A stretch of DNA of 64,000 nucleotides from Neopestalotiopsis rosae. Lineage: Eukaryota; Ascomycota; Sordariomycetes; Amphisphaeriales; Sporocadaceae. Location: NCBI GenBank assembly GCA_023078685.1, contig JALGAS010000002.1:4650001-4714000 (forward strand). Direction: 5' to 3'. Position numbers and translations under genes: made by a program. Under the pieces are notes generated by a model. It was not told the DNA's origin and made no database searches. It saw nothing but the letters and a program-made list of their open reading frames with translations. This document shows, piece after piece, positions 46,341 through 58,072 of this stretch. How positions within the stretch are numbered: position 1 is the first letter of the stretch; the number at the start of each line of letters is the position of its first letter.

Positions 46341-49300
46341 GGCCGGGACCCGAAGATGTTTCGTCGCGCCTGACTACTGACGAGTTTTCCTACTTCCAAA
46401 CCGACATAGACTTGATACGTACGGTTCAGACCACTCTCAGAGCTCATCAATTGCGACAGAGCTCATCAAATAAAGGTTGGCTCTTCGTACCACAACATGA
46501 GGACAAAGAGAAACGATGAGACGATGTCATTCTGCGCACAAGAATGTCGACATTCATTGCTGCCTACCTACCGTAACTAGGCATCTCGTAGCCCAATATC
46601 GCGGCCGCTAGTGGAATGATTGACTTGCACAGGGACCGGTTCGATCTGGTGTTTGTTCTTTTCATACTTATTACAGTTGCATATAATACTGCTTGAAGTC
46701 ACAATCGGTAGTGCTCCTGATATTGTCGGAAGCGCGGATGAGCGTTGGACAAGAATCAAGTCAAGATGCTGCCCAAATGCGCATTGTGGTGTTGATCGCC
46801 TAGACTAAGGTGATCGGCAGCAAGGTTGTGCACAGCTACGAACTGAATACGCAGTACAAAGTCGGGTACATGGTGCACAGCTGGACTGGGAGATAGCCCT
46901 GCGCGACGAGCACTCATCAAGAGGGCTGAGGGCACTACGTAGTGCTGGCACATGCTGGCTGACTGGTGCGACAAAGACGCAGCTCTGACATGTGGCAGGG
47001 CGAGAGCCGTCAGGGGAACGTGGTGGGATGAATATGGGGCCAGTATTTATTCTGGAACGAATGGAGATGGAGTTTGAAGCTTAAGGACTCCCTACGGAGC
47101 TCTGGGACCCCGCAAGCCAGTGACGTTGGATGACCTGGCAGAGGTCGGGACTCGCCAGGGCGTGCATGTCAGGTCAGCTCTTCTCTTGCTGTACATACAT
47201 CATCATCCATCGTGTCGAGGGTTGCCATCGCAACATGGGAATGTGTCGACTCATTTTACTGACTCGTACCTATAGAAAGAATAGCTTGAATCTGCCGAGC
47301 CCCACAGACTGATGATGTGTGCCTAGTTGATCTGTATTGTTACTATTTGGGGGTCAAGTGGTTGGAAATCTCCATGGATGTCAGCGGGAAATGTTAGAGT
47401 TCAGTAGAGCCGCAGATCAGAAGCGATAAGCATTTGGGTTAGCGGGAGTTCGTACACTTCAGACCTGCATAGGACCTAGGAGGACCTCCTAGGACCTGCC
47501 TTGGTAGCGGCCGCTGCAGTGCGTCAATTGCTAGGGAGGAAACCGAGGAAGCCAATTAGCCAGACTAGAATTGGTGCAAATGAATACCCACAGGCCCTCA
47601 ATCGTTCATGGCTTGTGGAGGGACCCGGGGAGATGGAAGTGGATATTGAAATACCAAGGTAATATACCAAGGCAAGGGACAGCAAAATTGATTGAATTGG
47701 CCCAGGCACAAAAGAGAAAAGAAGAGAAAAGAAAATGACAATGGAATTCTTCAGCCCAAGCAGACAGAGCCATAGTGACAACATTTTCAGCAAGCACTGA
47801 CGCGTACCTATATCAAATCGGAGATAAAGAACGCGTTTCCTTGCTAAGCGTAAGACTTCCAGGGTCCCCGCCATAACCCGCAAGGCCCGAACGCGACTCT
47901 AAAAGTTTGAAGACCAGGAACGCGTCGCCCGGCAGGCGGCTGCACCCACTCTTGGAAAACAAGGCAGGAGGGACAGGCACGACAGGTACCACTTGCAGTG
48001 TCTGGCAGCGCCCCAATCGATCGCTGGCCCGAGCGATCCCTGAAGCCTGGAGCCGATTACAGCATTAATTAAATTTTACGGGGGTTCTTGCGACGGGCTC
48101 TTCAAAGCTCTCTAGCGGACTATGGTGGCGTGGCCTTGCATGAGATACATACTACTGGCGAAGCTCCAGTGAGGTCCCTCGGTTTTCCTTCATGTTTCCA
48201 CCCACTCTTTTGTAGAGCCAAGCAGAGGCCCATTCAGCCCATTCAGCCAGTTCAGATAATCACAGGTTTGCAAGCACGTGTGCGCATTTCGATCTTTCCC
48301 TTTCAAACCTCATCTCACATATCCATCAAGTACCTAAATCAGCGCAGAACCGGTCCGTGGGCAGGCAGAGAGTCTGGACGAGAGCATGTCGAAGATCAGG
48401 GCCAGCAGCTAGTTTGCACGTTGAAACTTTTTTTTGGTCAGCACTTGGCCTTACTACTACGTACCTTGTATCTTCATCATCTTCGTTCGCTCCCTTCTCA
48501 CGGCCAGTTTTGTTGTTTCGGCTGCCTTTTTACTGGGCGCAATCCCATCGCGCGGCCCGCCGACGCAGCAGTTGATCGGCCAGCTGCGCAGCGCATGTCG
48601 TCGTTGCCCAAAGGGTTGTGACTTGTATATGCGGGCGTCTCTTTGGGTTTCATGACCGAGACAACGCAGCCAACTGCAGCCCTGGCTTGTCCCGTCGACT
48701 TGCCGCCTCTGGCTTCCAACTACATCATTCGTTCCTTTCTTTTTTCCCATCTCATATTCCATATACCCCGGCAAATCGTCGCCGTCGCTCCCTTTTCTTA
48801 TTCCTTTGGCATCTTCATTCCTAGCAAAGCAATAAGCAAAACTGCCACAGCGCCTGCCTGCAGTACCTAGCCTCCTGTCGCTCCTTCCAACCACCCGGAA
48901 GCATCATAGATTGACACGTCAAGAAATCCTTCAACAATAAAGCAGCAGCAGCTGTGCGCGCGCAATACACGCTAATCGCCAACAAATCGCAAACGCTTTT
49001 CAGTCATTCAAACAACCTCAGTAGCTATCCGTGGCTGCCCAAGACATCTACCCGTCCGCCGAGGAACCCGCCAGAATACCCGTGCATATCGTGGAACACA
49101 GGACCAGCTTTGCGACACTGAATGGGAGATGAGCACGGCCACACGCCCAAGTCTACTTGCTACTCGATCTCGCTTTACACCAGAGATGGACGACCTCGGT
49201 CATTACAAGCTCCCATAATTTTTCTTCTCCCGAGACCTTCATCCGGAGGCTAAGCATGTTTGCGACCAACAGATAGCGCAGAACAAGCAACCGGACTACT

Positions 49301-49354
49301 AATACACAGGACATACACCAAAAACACTGTAAAAATAATAAAAAGAAGATCGCC
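46341..49354. other. Intergenic interval of 3 kb, mainly promoter and long 5' UTR of the Kar9-like gene
   Basis: No gene is supported. From about 48180 the plus strand becomes CT-rich and then CA/AT-rich up to the start at 49355, the usual look of a long fungal leader for a cytoskeletal or regulatory gene. The part at 46400-48000 holds nothing I can identify. Confidence 0.5.
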
Positions 49355-52213
49355 ATGGCCGACCCAGCAAATCTTTCATCCACGACTCCGCAGGGTCAAC
49401 GATCCACCATGCGCCGAACTTTGCGGTCCACATCGCCCCAGTCGCCTTCTCGGCAACGCGGCGCCGATGCGCTCTTGATGCGCCTGACGCCGGCCTCGGC
49501 TGTTGAAGCTCTGCGGGTTCCCTCTGGAGTACTCAAGTCCTGCCTGGACGAAGCATCGCCGTCAGAACAACATTTTGCCATGAGGACCGCTGTAGCATCC
49601 AAAAAGATCCACGAATGGCTCGACGAGCTCTTGGACTGGCCATGGCCCAAGGACAGCACATCTGCTGGCTTCGAAATGCCAGCAACCAAGAGAAGAAGGA
49701 TTTCAGAGTCTCGAGAGCCAGTCGAAGACGGACACCAGAGCCTGGAGCTCCAAGGTGATGCCGACCAAGAGACGGAATACATGGGCAGTTTGCCAACCAC
49801 AGAAATTGTGCGATATGAAGGCAGAATCGAGCAAGTACAAAAAGGGCTAGATGAACTTGATCTCGAGGACATCAAATCCCATGTCCTCTTCAATCACATT
49901 ATGCCTCTATCGCGGACAGGCACGCCTATTTCAGATGCTGCTTTTACCTTTGCCGCAAGTTCCATGCCATTCACAAAAATGGAAGACATAACCGCCGTGA
50001 TAACTGCCATCACTGTACAAACACTGCCGAATCTATCCAGACTGACAAAGCTACTCAAGACGTGGAACATTCGAATAATCGTCTTGCGCAAAGTACCCAC
50101 AGTTCTGAGGTTGATAACAGAAGCACAAGTTGCGCTGGAATCTGGCTGGAGCGCCATACAAACAGCCCCGCCGCCGAGCACTTCGGTAGTATCCCGGAAA
50201 GACTTTGAGGTGATGAACTCGGTTCTACGACAAAAGGTGGCTCTTCCAGGGCGAGACCTGGACTATATGCTGGATGTCCTCGAGGGCATGAGGGACACAC
50301 TACCTGATGCTTGGCTTGATCGGATGGATGCTGTCGAGAAGGATTACGCCGAGTGGGTGGTTACGGCGGAGAGGCGTGTAAGAAGAGGGGAATGGGGAGA
50401 CGTGTATACTCAATCACAGTCGGAAAGAGGCCGAGCAGCTCCAGCATCCCCGCAACCAAAAATTCGAATTCAGACTCCCAGCCCTTCTAGAGATCAACGT
50501 GGCACAAGTCGTGCTTCGAGTGAAGAGAAGGCCATTGCCCAAGGCTCTACAGAAAAGATTGCTGATGGAGCGGAGGATTCGTCCCAGCAAGCTTCCCAAA
50601 AGCGAGATACCGACTCCAGGCCCGCCAGCAAAGATCTTCACCCAGATGCTCTCTCTGACAGCAACGAATCGTCCGACAATACTACCAAGAAAACGAAAAA
50701 TCCTGAGCTGACCCAGCGAAAGGCTCAAGATTTCGATGGTCCAGCAGATGGAGTTCAAGGTGGAGTGCCAGACACTGTTCTGTCCGAAGTGAATCGAAAT
50801 ATCCTTCGTGTGGCACCAGAAGTCTCGGTTTCGGGGTCGCAACTTCACCACAAAAAGAGCCTGTCAGAGTTCGACGGAGAGTCCTCCATACTGGAATCTG
50901 TCTATGAGGAGGACGAGAACGAGGAAGACGAACTTCAGCTGCCCCCCGCCAGATTTGATGCACGGCGGCTCAGTGAGAGATCGATGGCATCAACCGTGCT
51001 ACGTGACCCTGCCAGTGACTTTGGTTTCTCGGACAACGACGCGCTACGAGACGATTTGAGCGAGCTTGATTTACCCCGATTGCCAGATGCGGACGCGCAG
51101 TTTTCTAGTGATGGACTAAGCCCGCCCAGTTCACCACCGCTTAGATACATGCACAGAATGCCTTCCGTGTCTTTCAATGGCATTCCGGAATCACCTGCAG
51201 AGGATTCATCGCCCCCGCTTAGTCCTTTGGATCCGCCGCCACCCATATTTGACACCGAGAGCTCCTTCGATTTTGGCACTCGAGCAAGCAGCCCTGAACA
51301 CCCAAGCACCATCAGCGAAGCTGGTGATGATTTACACCAGCAAATCAGGGCTGTGCTCAAGGGCATTCCCAGCAATATTCGTCTGTCAACGAGACCATCG
51401 GCTATCAACCTGAATCCACCTGATCTGCAACTACCGACTCGCCCAAGGGCAAGGACCTCGGAGCCATACCGCCGCAGCACCTCTGCTGTCTCTACTCGCT
51501 CAACCATGTCTTCCCGATCTGAAACACCATGGCTTCTTGCTCCAGCTCGAGCATCTCGCCCCCAATCCAGAGCTAGTCGGGAGACACAAATATACTTTCT
51601 ATCGCGCTCAAACGGCGAGCCTCCCTTGAAGTTGCTCGTGCGCTGCGTCGGAGAAAAGGGAGAGCGAGTCATGGTTCGGGTCGGTGGAGGTTGGGCCGAC
51701 CTGGGCGAGTACCTCAAGGAATATGCGATTCATCACAGCCGAAGATCCAAGGGTGAAGGCAAGGTTGAGGTTAGAGACTCTTCGACACTGTCCGCCACCG
51801 GAGCCGGATCTAGCCCGCCAGCTCGACCAACTTCAGCACTCGATTCGCACATGAAACCACTTGCAGTACGAAAAACTAGAAAGGTTTCGGGCGGTGAGGG
51901 TTCGTTGAGACGACCTGCAGCGCCGGCCAGGGCTGAAAGCCCGCCGTCTGACGAATCGAGTGGCGATTCACGGGACTCGTACGCTCCGGCGAATCCGAAT
52001 AGCAGCATTCTGGGCATGTCAGGTCCGCACCCAAAGATGACGAGATCTCTAGACGAGGAAAGCCGTCAATGGGTCGAGGACATGAGGAACAAGGTTCGTA
52101 CCGCTAGTGGTGAGCAACGAACTGCTCTCGGGCAATCACAAAATGGCGGCAAATTTGGCGATATGGGCAAAGTTGGTGGAACCAAACGCGTGTATAGGAG
52201 GAAAGTCACTTGA
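49355..52213 (+). CDS. Kar9-like protein with C-terminal GAR (Gas2-related, microtubule-binding) domain
   Basis: Single exon, 952 aa. The N-terminal third is helical and ordered: VPSGVLKSCLDEASPSEQHFAMR, ASKKIHEWLDELLDWPWP, then helices such as IEQVQKGLDELDLEDIKSHVL and DAWLDRMDAVEKDYAEWVV, spectrin-like. About residues 360-740 are disordered, acidic and Ser/Pro-rich with many SP/TP sites. About 742-798 form the GAR domain: FLSRSNGEPPLKLLVRCVGEK, then VRVGGGWADLGEYLKEYA, the diagnostic VGGGW motif. The tail is Arg/Ser-rich with an ending HPKMTRSLDEESRQWVEDMR. I recall filamentous-fungal proteins of this layout annotated as KAR9, the adaptor linking Bim1/EB1 on astral microtubules to myosin transport for spindle positioning. 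The GAR domain is secure and the Kar9 name is less so. Confidence 0.78.
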   Translation: MADPANLSSTTPQGQRSTMRRTLRSTSPQSPSRQRGADALLMRLTPASAVEALRVPSGVLKSCLDEASPSEQHFAMRTAVASKKIHEWLDELLDWPWPKDSTSAGFEMPATKRRRISESREPVEDGHQSLELQGDADQETEYMGSLPTTEIVRYEGRIEQVQKGLDELDLEDIKSHVLFNHIMPLSRTGTPISDAAFTFAASSMPFTKMEDITAVITAITVQTLPNLSRLTKLLKTWNIRIIVLRKVPTVLRLITEAQVALESGWSAIQTAPPPSTSVVSRKDFEVMNSVLRQKVALPGRDLDYMLDVLEGMRDTLPDAWLDRMDAVEKDYAEWVVTAERRVRRGEWGDVYTQSQSERGRAAPASPQPKIRIQTPSPSRDQRGTSRASSEEKAIAQGSTEKIADGAEDSSQQASQKRDTDSRPASKDLHPDALSDSNESSDNTTKKTKNPELTQRKAQDFDGPADGVQGGVPDTVLSEVNRNILRVAPEVSVSGSQLHHKKSLSEFDGESSILESVYEEDENEEDELQLPPARFDARRLSERSMASTVLRDPASDFGFSDNDALRDDLSELDLPRLPDADAQFSSDGLSPPSSPPLRYMHRMPSVSFNGIPESPAEDSSPPLSPLDPPPPIFDTESSFDFGTRASSPEHPSTISEAGDDLHQQIRAVLKGIPSNIRLSTRPSAINLNPPDLQLPTRPRARTSEPYRRSTSAVSTRSTMSSRSETPWLLAPARASRPQSRASRETQIYFLSRSNGEPPLKLLVRCVGEKGERVMVRVGGGWADLGEYLKEYAIHHSRRSKGEGKVEVRDSSTLSATGAGSSPPARPTSALDSHMKPLAVRKTRKVSGGEGSLRRPAAPARAESPPSDESSGDSRDSYAPANPNSSILGMSGPHPKMTRSLDEESRQWVEDMRNKVRTASGEQRTALGQSQNGGKFGDMGKVGGTKRVYRRKVT

Positions 52214-53833
52214 TTCTGACATGATCAGTGTGGACGCCGTTATGATGACGTTGCGTTGGAGTTTGGGCAGGGAAACGATCAACGAATTTCTGGGATAACC
52301 AACGAGGCCGGATTGTTACCGGCCATTCTGTCATTTATTACATTATTCCCTTTTTGTCGCTTCAGGACGATGTTCTACCAATACCCCCAATTTCTTTCTG
52401 TCAGTGGCTGTCTATAGCTCAATGAGAAAAAACCAAACACAAATCATCATCAATCCGAGCCCGTCTGTCAAGATGCTAGTGGACATACACACGATTATGC
52501 AAAACAATTCCTGTCCACATTTTCCTTACTTCCTTTCATGACAGCCTTGCGTGTCGGCTGCACGCCGGCTACCTCTGGACATAATGGGGCTGGAGAAACG
52601 CTTGAGCCAACACTGACCAGTATCAATTCTCCATAGCATCATTGTCACCCACACATGTCAGAAGCGAGACGCGATCGTGGATGGGGTCAACCCAGCCACC
52701 CCACTGAGGGAGCCGCGTCTCGACCACCAAGAAAGGGCCCAACGAGCTCGAGCTTCTTTGTAACGTTGCTGACCAAGTCACAGTCTCACCCACCTCCGTA
52801 CCTTGGCAACATGAGCCTGGACTTCATGAGCAAACTTGGTCCAGGTCCAGAACGAGGGGCCAGCTCAGCAGCTCCAGTTGACACTTCACCAGACACTCAG
52901 GGGGGCACTCTGCGCCCGTGGCTGGCTGGCTGTTTGAGCTTTCGGGTGAACTATCCTTCCCGACCCCACTGAGAGAAAAATAGACCCGCCCGAAAGTCAA
53001 GCCCCGCCGGCCAGACAGGCCCGGTACTTGGCAATTCCATCCCGTCCGAGGCATGGGACTTTTTGGCCTTCTCCCTCAAAGAAACTGCCGTGAACCGCTT
53101 ACCGGGACCTCGCATTCTAGCGTGGGGACACCGCGTTTCCGGATCCTCTCAACGGCATCCCGCTATTCGCTATTACTAAGGCATCGATAAAAGTCGGATT
53201 CTGTCGTTTCTCCCTCATTCTCTCTGGTATTTTCGGCGGTGTAGGAACAAGGTCGGACAAGGTGGAAACGCTTCTTTCGGTTTCTTTTCTCGTCCTTTGT
53301 CCCTCGCGGCAAGCGCGGAGGACGGTGACGAGTTCCGGGGAGGCGTCGCTTAGACGATCTCGTCGTTTGCGTGCCTACGTACTCAGTCAGAGCTGAGGCT
53401 CCGTGTATCGCCGGTGTAGCCTTCTCTTGGTAGGATGCCTGGCAGCGATAACATTCATGTATATTTCTTTGTCATCAATGCTTGTCAAGTTGCCGTGTTG
53501 TACACAGTAGTAGCAGTATTATTGGTGGATTTGAACGGAGCTTGGCATCTCGTAGTATACCTGTCCAGAGACATGAGCAAGATCCTTCTCACCATTGCGT
53601 AGCTTCGTAGCCATGGGTGCTGATAGAAGATGATCTGCCCTGTTGATGTCATCAGAAACAAAAAGACACATTTGCCAAGTCAGAGTAATAGGGTAGACAT
53701 GCAGCATGCAGACGACCTGGCTTCCTGATTTGGACAGATCACCACGAGCGGTTTCTCGTATAACAGGCGTGGGTACTCATTGTGTCAGCACTGGCAAAAT
53801 CGTAGATTTTGGCAAAAATGAACAAAAACGAAG
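52214..53833. other. Intergenic interval
   Basis: No protein gene is supported. The right end carries T runs (minus strand, 53800-53830) that serve as the Pol III terminator of the adjacent tRNA. Confidence 0.5.
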
Positions 53834-53923
53834 TGCCCGCTGGCGGAATTGAACCGCCGACTTTCGCATGACGCACGTATACAATGTTACGAGTGCGACG
53901 CAATACCACTATGCCAAGCGGGC
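53834..53923 (-). tRNA. tRNA-Thr (anticodon CGT) with an 18-nt intron
   Basis: On the minus strand the 5' end GCCCGCT pairs with AGCGGGC (7 bp), followed by discriminator A. The D arm is GGCATAGTGGTATTGC. The anticodon stem TCGCA/TGCGA encloses CTCGTA..A, so the anticodon is CGT and decodes ACG (Thr). An intron of about 18 nt lies after position 37, the canonical site. The T arm is GGCGG TTCAATT CCGCC. Removal of the intron leaves 72 nt. A TTTTT run follows about 6 nt downstream, as expected for a Pol III terminator. The internal A and B boxes are intact. Confidence 0.92.
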
Positions 53924-55189
53924 TCTTGGTTGATGATGACTATATTATGTCTCTATACGCGCTCATATCGTACACATACCACGTGGCCTTTGTTTTGCGA
54001 CCCGAGAAAATAGCGCAGAGGGGCAAAGGACGGGAGCCGTTGAGACAAGAGACGAATAAGCAAAAAGAAACATCGTCCCCGACCAGACTATGTTACAAAG
54101 TGCTGCGCAATTCCCATGGACTTTTAGTCAAAGAATACTGAGGATGTTGAGAGAAATACATAGTCAAGACTAGTTATGCTAGGAAACGGAGATGCTGCAG
54201 GTTAATTCGGAGGGTCGTGTACGTATTAGTCAACTTACGTTCTAGTGATTAGCCCTGGAATACTGTACTAGGATTCTCCATAAACGGTGCCACTAGCCAA
54301 ACTCTCCACGAGCGTGAGTCGGCTTTTTGCCGTTCTGTCAAAGTTTGTACCGTTTTTGCAAGGCGTTATTATACCCTTAATGAATGGCATTCGAGGGGAT
54401 ACCATGAGCATGTCTACTAGATCAGTGGTTCAAACGCTTTGTTGGTTACTTTCTCCCTGGTCTACTCGGTGTCGGTCTACTCGCCTGGCTAGATACAGCG
54501 AAGCCTTCATTCAGCTTTAGACTGACAGTGGGATCTGAGCCTGATCACTTGGCCAAATCGCCAGGCGCTTTTAGAAATGGAAAGATAAATTTGCAAGAAT
54601 TTAATTAAATAGAAAGAAAAAAAAAAAGGAAAAGGAAAGGGTTGGGGCGAAAAGGAAAAGACGAAAAATCATGGAAATAGATAGAGACTCTTGCTAGTTC
54701 GGTTGTATAAGAGATGAGCAATGCAAATACTGCTCATTTTGCTAGACTTCACATCATAGCGCCGGACAGTGGTTTGCAGCGAACAGAATACTCGAATCAG
54801 ACTGTGAGTGATAGGGATACTATTCTTTAGCATGACGCATTGTCTGCAATGCTCCGAGACGAATGGTGAGCACTAAGCCCCAAAGCCACAAAGTACAGTT
54901 GCGTATTATAGTGACCATCCGACCGTCCGGTTGAGCCATACTAGAGTGTCTTTGTAAGATACCATAAAAGTTCTAGGATCAACCGGTCTGTAAACACTTA
55001 GTTCTAATCTAGCGATCTAGTGATTATATTCGTTCAGGACTAGTAGTATCGCAGTTCCAAAGCCTCGGACGGTCATAATCAATCTATCCAGAAACGAGTA
55101 TATAGGCGCCTATCAGTGACAGGTTTCCTCTCGTCAAGAAAGCAGTTGCTCATATCTTCAGAACGCATCAGTATAACACTTCCAAAATC
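53924..55189. other. Intergenic region, AT-rich, promoter of the aldo-keto reductase
   Basis: No gene seen. There is a purine-rich A/G run around 54610-54665 on the plus strand. Confidence 0.5.
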
Positions 55190-56341
55190 ATGGCACCACA
55201 ATTGATATTTGGCACCGCTTCCTTTGGAGGCCCGCAGACGGCATTTCAAGATGCGGGTGATATTAAAACTCTGCTTCAAGCGCTCCAAGATGTCGGTATT
55301 ACACACCTTGACACGGGGGCTCGATATCCTCCAACGAACATGGGCAGGTCCGAGCAGCTTATTGGCGAGACGGTCAAGGATGACTTTGCACAATTTCTTG
55401 TTGATACCAAGGTCTTCACGGATGCAGCCACAGATGGGAGTGGAGACTTGACCGAAGAGGCTATCCAGAGGTCTGTTGACGCAAGCCTGGAGCGATTGCA
55501 GCGTTCGAGCGTAAGTTGATATCGGACACGAAACCATGAGACGGTCATTTTGACATCATGACAGGTCAATGTTTTACATGTGCATCGGGCAGATCCATCC
55601 ACACCACTAGAGGAGCAGATTCGGGCGTGCAACAAGCAAATATCTGAGGGTCGCTGTAAAGAGGTGAGCATTACCCTTTCCATCCAAAAAAATCAACTTC
55701 ATCTGATTTTTCTTTTTCATGCTTAGTGGGGCTTGTCCAATGTACCGCCGCCAATGCTTGAGAAGGTTTTACAACTATGCGACGACAATGGATGGAAAAA
55801 GCCTACCTGCTACCAGGGACAATATAATTTGGTGACCCGTGGAATGGAAACCAAGCTTCTACCCATACTCCGCGCCCATAATATCAAGTACAATGCCTTC
55901 ATGTACGTTACTCTCGTCAACTATCCCGCAAGAATGAGCTCAACTTTTACTAATGACGGATGTTGTAGGCCTCTAGCAGCAGGATTTCTCACTGGCAAGC
56001 TGGTCAATAACCAGCAAGCCGGGACTCGCTTCGGAGACGACCATCCGCTCAAAAGCGTTGGCCAGAAAATGTTCGGGGGAGAGGAATTACTCCAAGCCAT
56101 GAAAACCTTCGACGTAGAGGTCAAGGCTCAGGGACTCGAGACGGTCGAGGTCGCTCTGCGTTGGATCGCGCACCATTCGGCCCTGCAAGATGGAGACGGC
56201 ATCGTGATTGGTGCCAGCAAGGTGGCACAAGCGGTTTCTACAGCAAACTTTATCAAGAAGGGTCCGCTGCCGGATGGTGTTCTCGTTGCTGCAGAGTCCA
56301 TCTGGAAGCATGTCGAGAAGGCTCGTGGTGATATCATTTAA
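55190..56341 (+). CDS. Aldo-keto reductase (AKR7/Aldo_ket_red family)
   Basis: Four exons, 55190-55510, 55565-55663, 55727-55902 and 55969-56341, join to 969 nt, 322 aa. Introns are short (54, 63 and 66 nt) with GTAAGT, GTGAGC and GTACGT donors. The catalytic tetrad is complete: Asp41 and Tyr46 in HLDTGARYPP, Lys74 in VDTKVF and His112 in VLHVHRAD. Later blocks are WGLSNVPPPML, CYQGQYNLVTRGMET, MPLAAGFLTGKL and GIVIGASKVAQ (NADPH binding). The overall layout matches the AKR7-like fungal enzymes that reduce aldehydes. It is cytosolic, with no signal peptide. It converges with the membrane terpene cyclase about 0.8 kb away. Involvement in that pathway is only possible, not shown. Confidence 0.88.
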
Positions 56342-57138
56342 ACACTTCACCGCATCTGGTGCAAATAAAGGCGCGTCTCCTGAGTTTTTGTCTTCGTCAA
56401 AGACCTGACAGGATCCTTTCCTAATGAATGCAAGACCGAATGCGCCAAACATCGGTATTCGCATATACAGTCCATACAGCAGCGGGCGGGATTAACCACT
56501 TTGTAGGACTTAAGATTGCAGTGGAAGAACAATAATGTATAACGGTGTATCGCACCACAGCACACTAATGCAAGACAAACTAACCCATACTTGCACCGGC
56601 TGTGAATTCACTGCATTTTTAACCCACACGAAAGACATGGGGTAGAATGCTGTCATACCTGATTTGATATCTTGGCAGATGAGAAGCTCCGAATCGTTCA
56701 TGTGAATATTGAAGTTGGAGAAAATCAATTTTGGGATAGTGTCGATTACGTGGCTACCACAAATGACTCCATTTGGGTAACGACAGTGAACATACACTTT
56801 AACAGTCAGCGTTCATAAAATATGCAATATCATGTGCTTATCATGTTGGACAGTTTGAGACTCAATTGCATCGTTGCCTTGTCGACGATCGGGAAAGATG
56901 ATAGAAGCTCACCTAACCATCACCGCCTCCGAAAAGGGTACTTATGTGAAAGTTAATTGGAAAGAAGAGCATCAGGAGAAAAGTGAAGGACGAGGCTGGG
57001 TCTATCATATTCATGTAATGAATGGTAGTCCTGCAGCCGTCCTGGTCCCTAATATGCATCCCAGCTCACATCAGAGTCCTCATAAGCCCGGCTTTGTATG
57101 GGAAAGACTGATGCTTGACACCATATCTGAGTAAAGCG
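56342..57138. other. Intergenic region between AKR and terpene cyclase genes
   Basis: Both neighbours end here. Two frames, minus 56797-56510 and plus 56874-57134 (which contains MIEAHLTITASEKGTYVKV), look mildly protein-like but lack a domain, a splice partner or a matching orientation. They could be gene remnants. Confidence 0.45.
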
Positions 57139-58072
57139 CTACAGATTCTTAGGCTTCTTTACAGACAAATCCTCACCCCGAACAAGCCGCCCGTCTGGAA
57201 GTTGTCGCTCCGTCTTTCTGACTTGGTACAGAACCAGAAGGTAGATGAGGTCACAGCCGATTGCGGTCACGACCAGGAATATAGCGAAGGGATTAAGGAA
57301 ATAGCCGTGCGCATCAGGCCAGTACCACCAAAGAAGACCATTGCAAAGGGGCATCCCGCAAAGAGTCCCGATGAATCGAGTAACCCTGAGGCAAGAATAT
57401 CATGTAAGCTATCGTCTCAAGGATATTGGATGCAAAAGGGGGATATTGAATAGAAAGACGTGACTGTTCACGGGAATACAACTAGACTCACCATATCTTG
57501 TAGTCTGTGCCTCCCGAGTGCCCACGATTGATGAGCATGGCAACACCACAAGCGCTAGTAAGCAAGCCGGCCACGGCAGCGGACCAAAACGCCAGCTCCG
57601 TGGTGTCGTAACCATCGCGGCCAAAGTACCACTTGCCCGTCTTGTCGCCGAACCCGCGATGCGGCTCGGCCAGCCACCACGACACAAAGGACCAGTGGCC
57701 CCACAGACAGACAACGGCCAGCCCGGCCATGAGCCCGGCCATGTGCCGACCGACCCACGGCGACGTGTGGGCCCAGTCGAGGGGCGCGAAGCGGACCGTC
57801 GTCCAGGCGCAGCCAAAGTTGAGCAGGAACCAGACGGTGAAGCCGGCGCGCTCGAGCCAGGCCTCGCTGACGTACCAACCGTAAATGACCTCCCAGGTTA
57901 TGTTGACCACGAGCGCGGCGGCCGGGAGACCGTAGGACTTGGTGGCCAAGCTGCGCCGGATCGTGAAGATGTATGTCAGATCCCAGCAGACGACACCTAG
58001 GCCGAGCAGCACGGTGGATAGCGGGATGAGCCACGAGGGTGCATGATCGGGCGGTACATCAAGGAAGCCCAT
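57139..58072 (-). CDS. Membrane-integral terpene cyclase of the Pyr4/PaxB family
   Basis: Exons 58072-57492 and 57385-57139 join to 828 nt, 275 aa. The donor GTGAGT and acceptor CAG restore IWVTRFIGTLCGMPL. ATG 58072 (MGFLDVPPDH) is preferred to 58135 because family members start just before the first helix. Seven hydrophobic segments are visible. The family core SYGLPAAALVVNITWEVIYG carries Glu61, and IGCDLIYLLVLY carries Asp239. These correspond to the two acidic residues reported as essential in Pyr4 (Glu63, Asp218), which protonate an epoxide or alkene and trigger cyclisation of a prenyl chain. Family members act on membrane-bound meroterpenoid or indole-diterpene epoxides. A PaxM-like epoxidase lies 2.3 kb away. 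Identification rests on motif and topology. The substrate cannot be deduced. Confidence 0.82.

Noticed and set aside
47524..47883. Hydrophobic 119-codon minus-strand frame
   Set aside because: Hydrophobicity comes from pyrimidine-rich sequence; no family resemblance, no conserved motif.
50935..51717. 260-codon open frame on the minus strand
   Set aside because: Antisense of the disordered part of the Kar9-like gene; Ser/Arg/Gly-rich with no domain.
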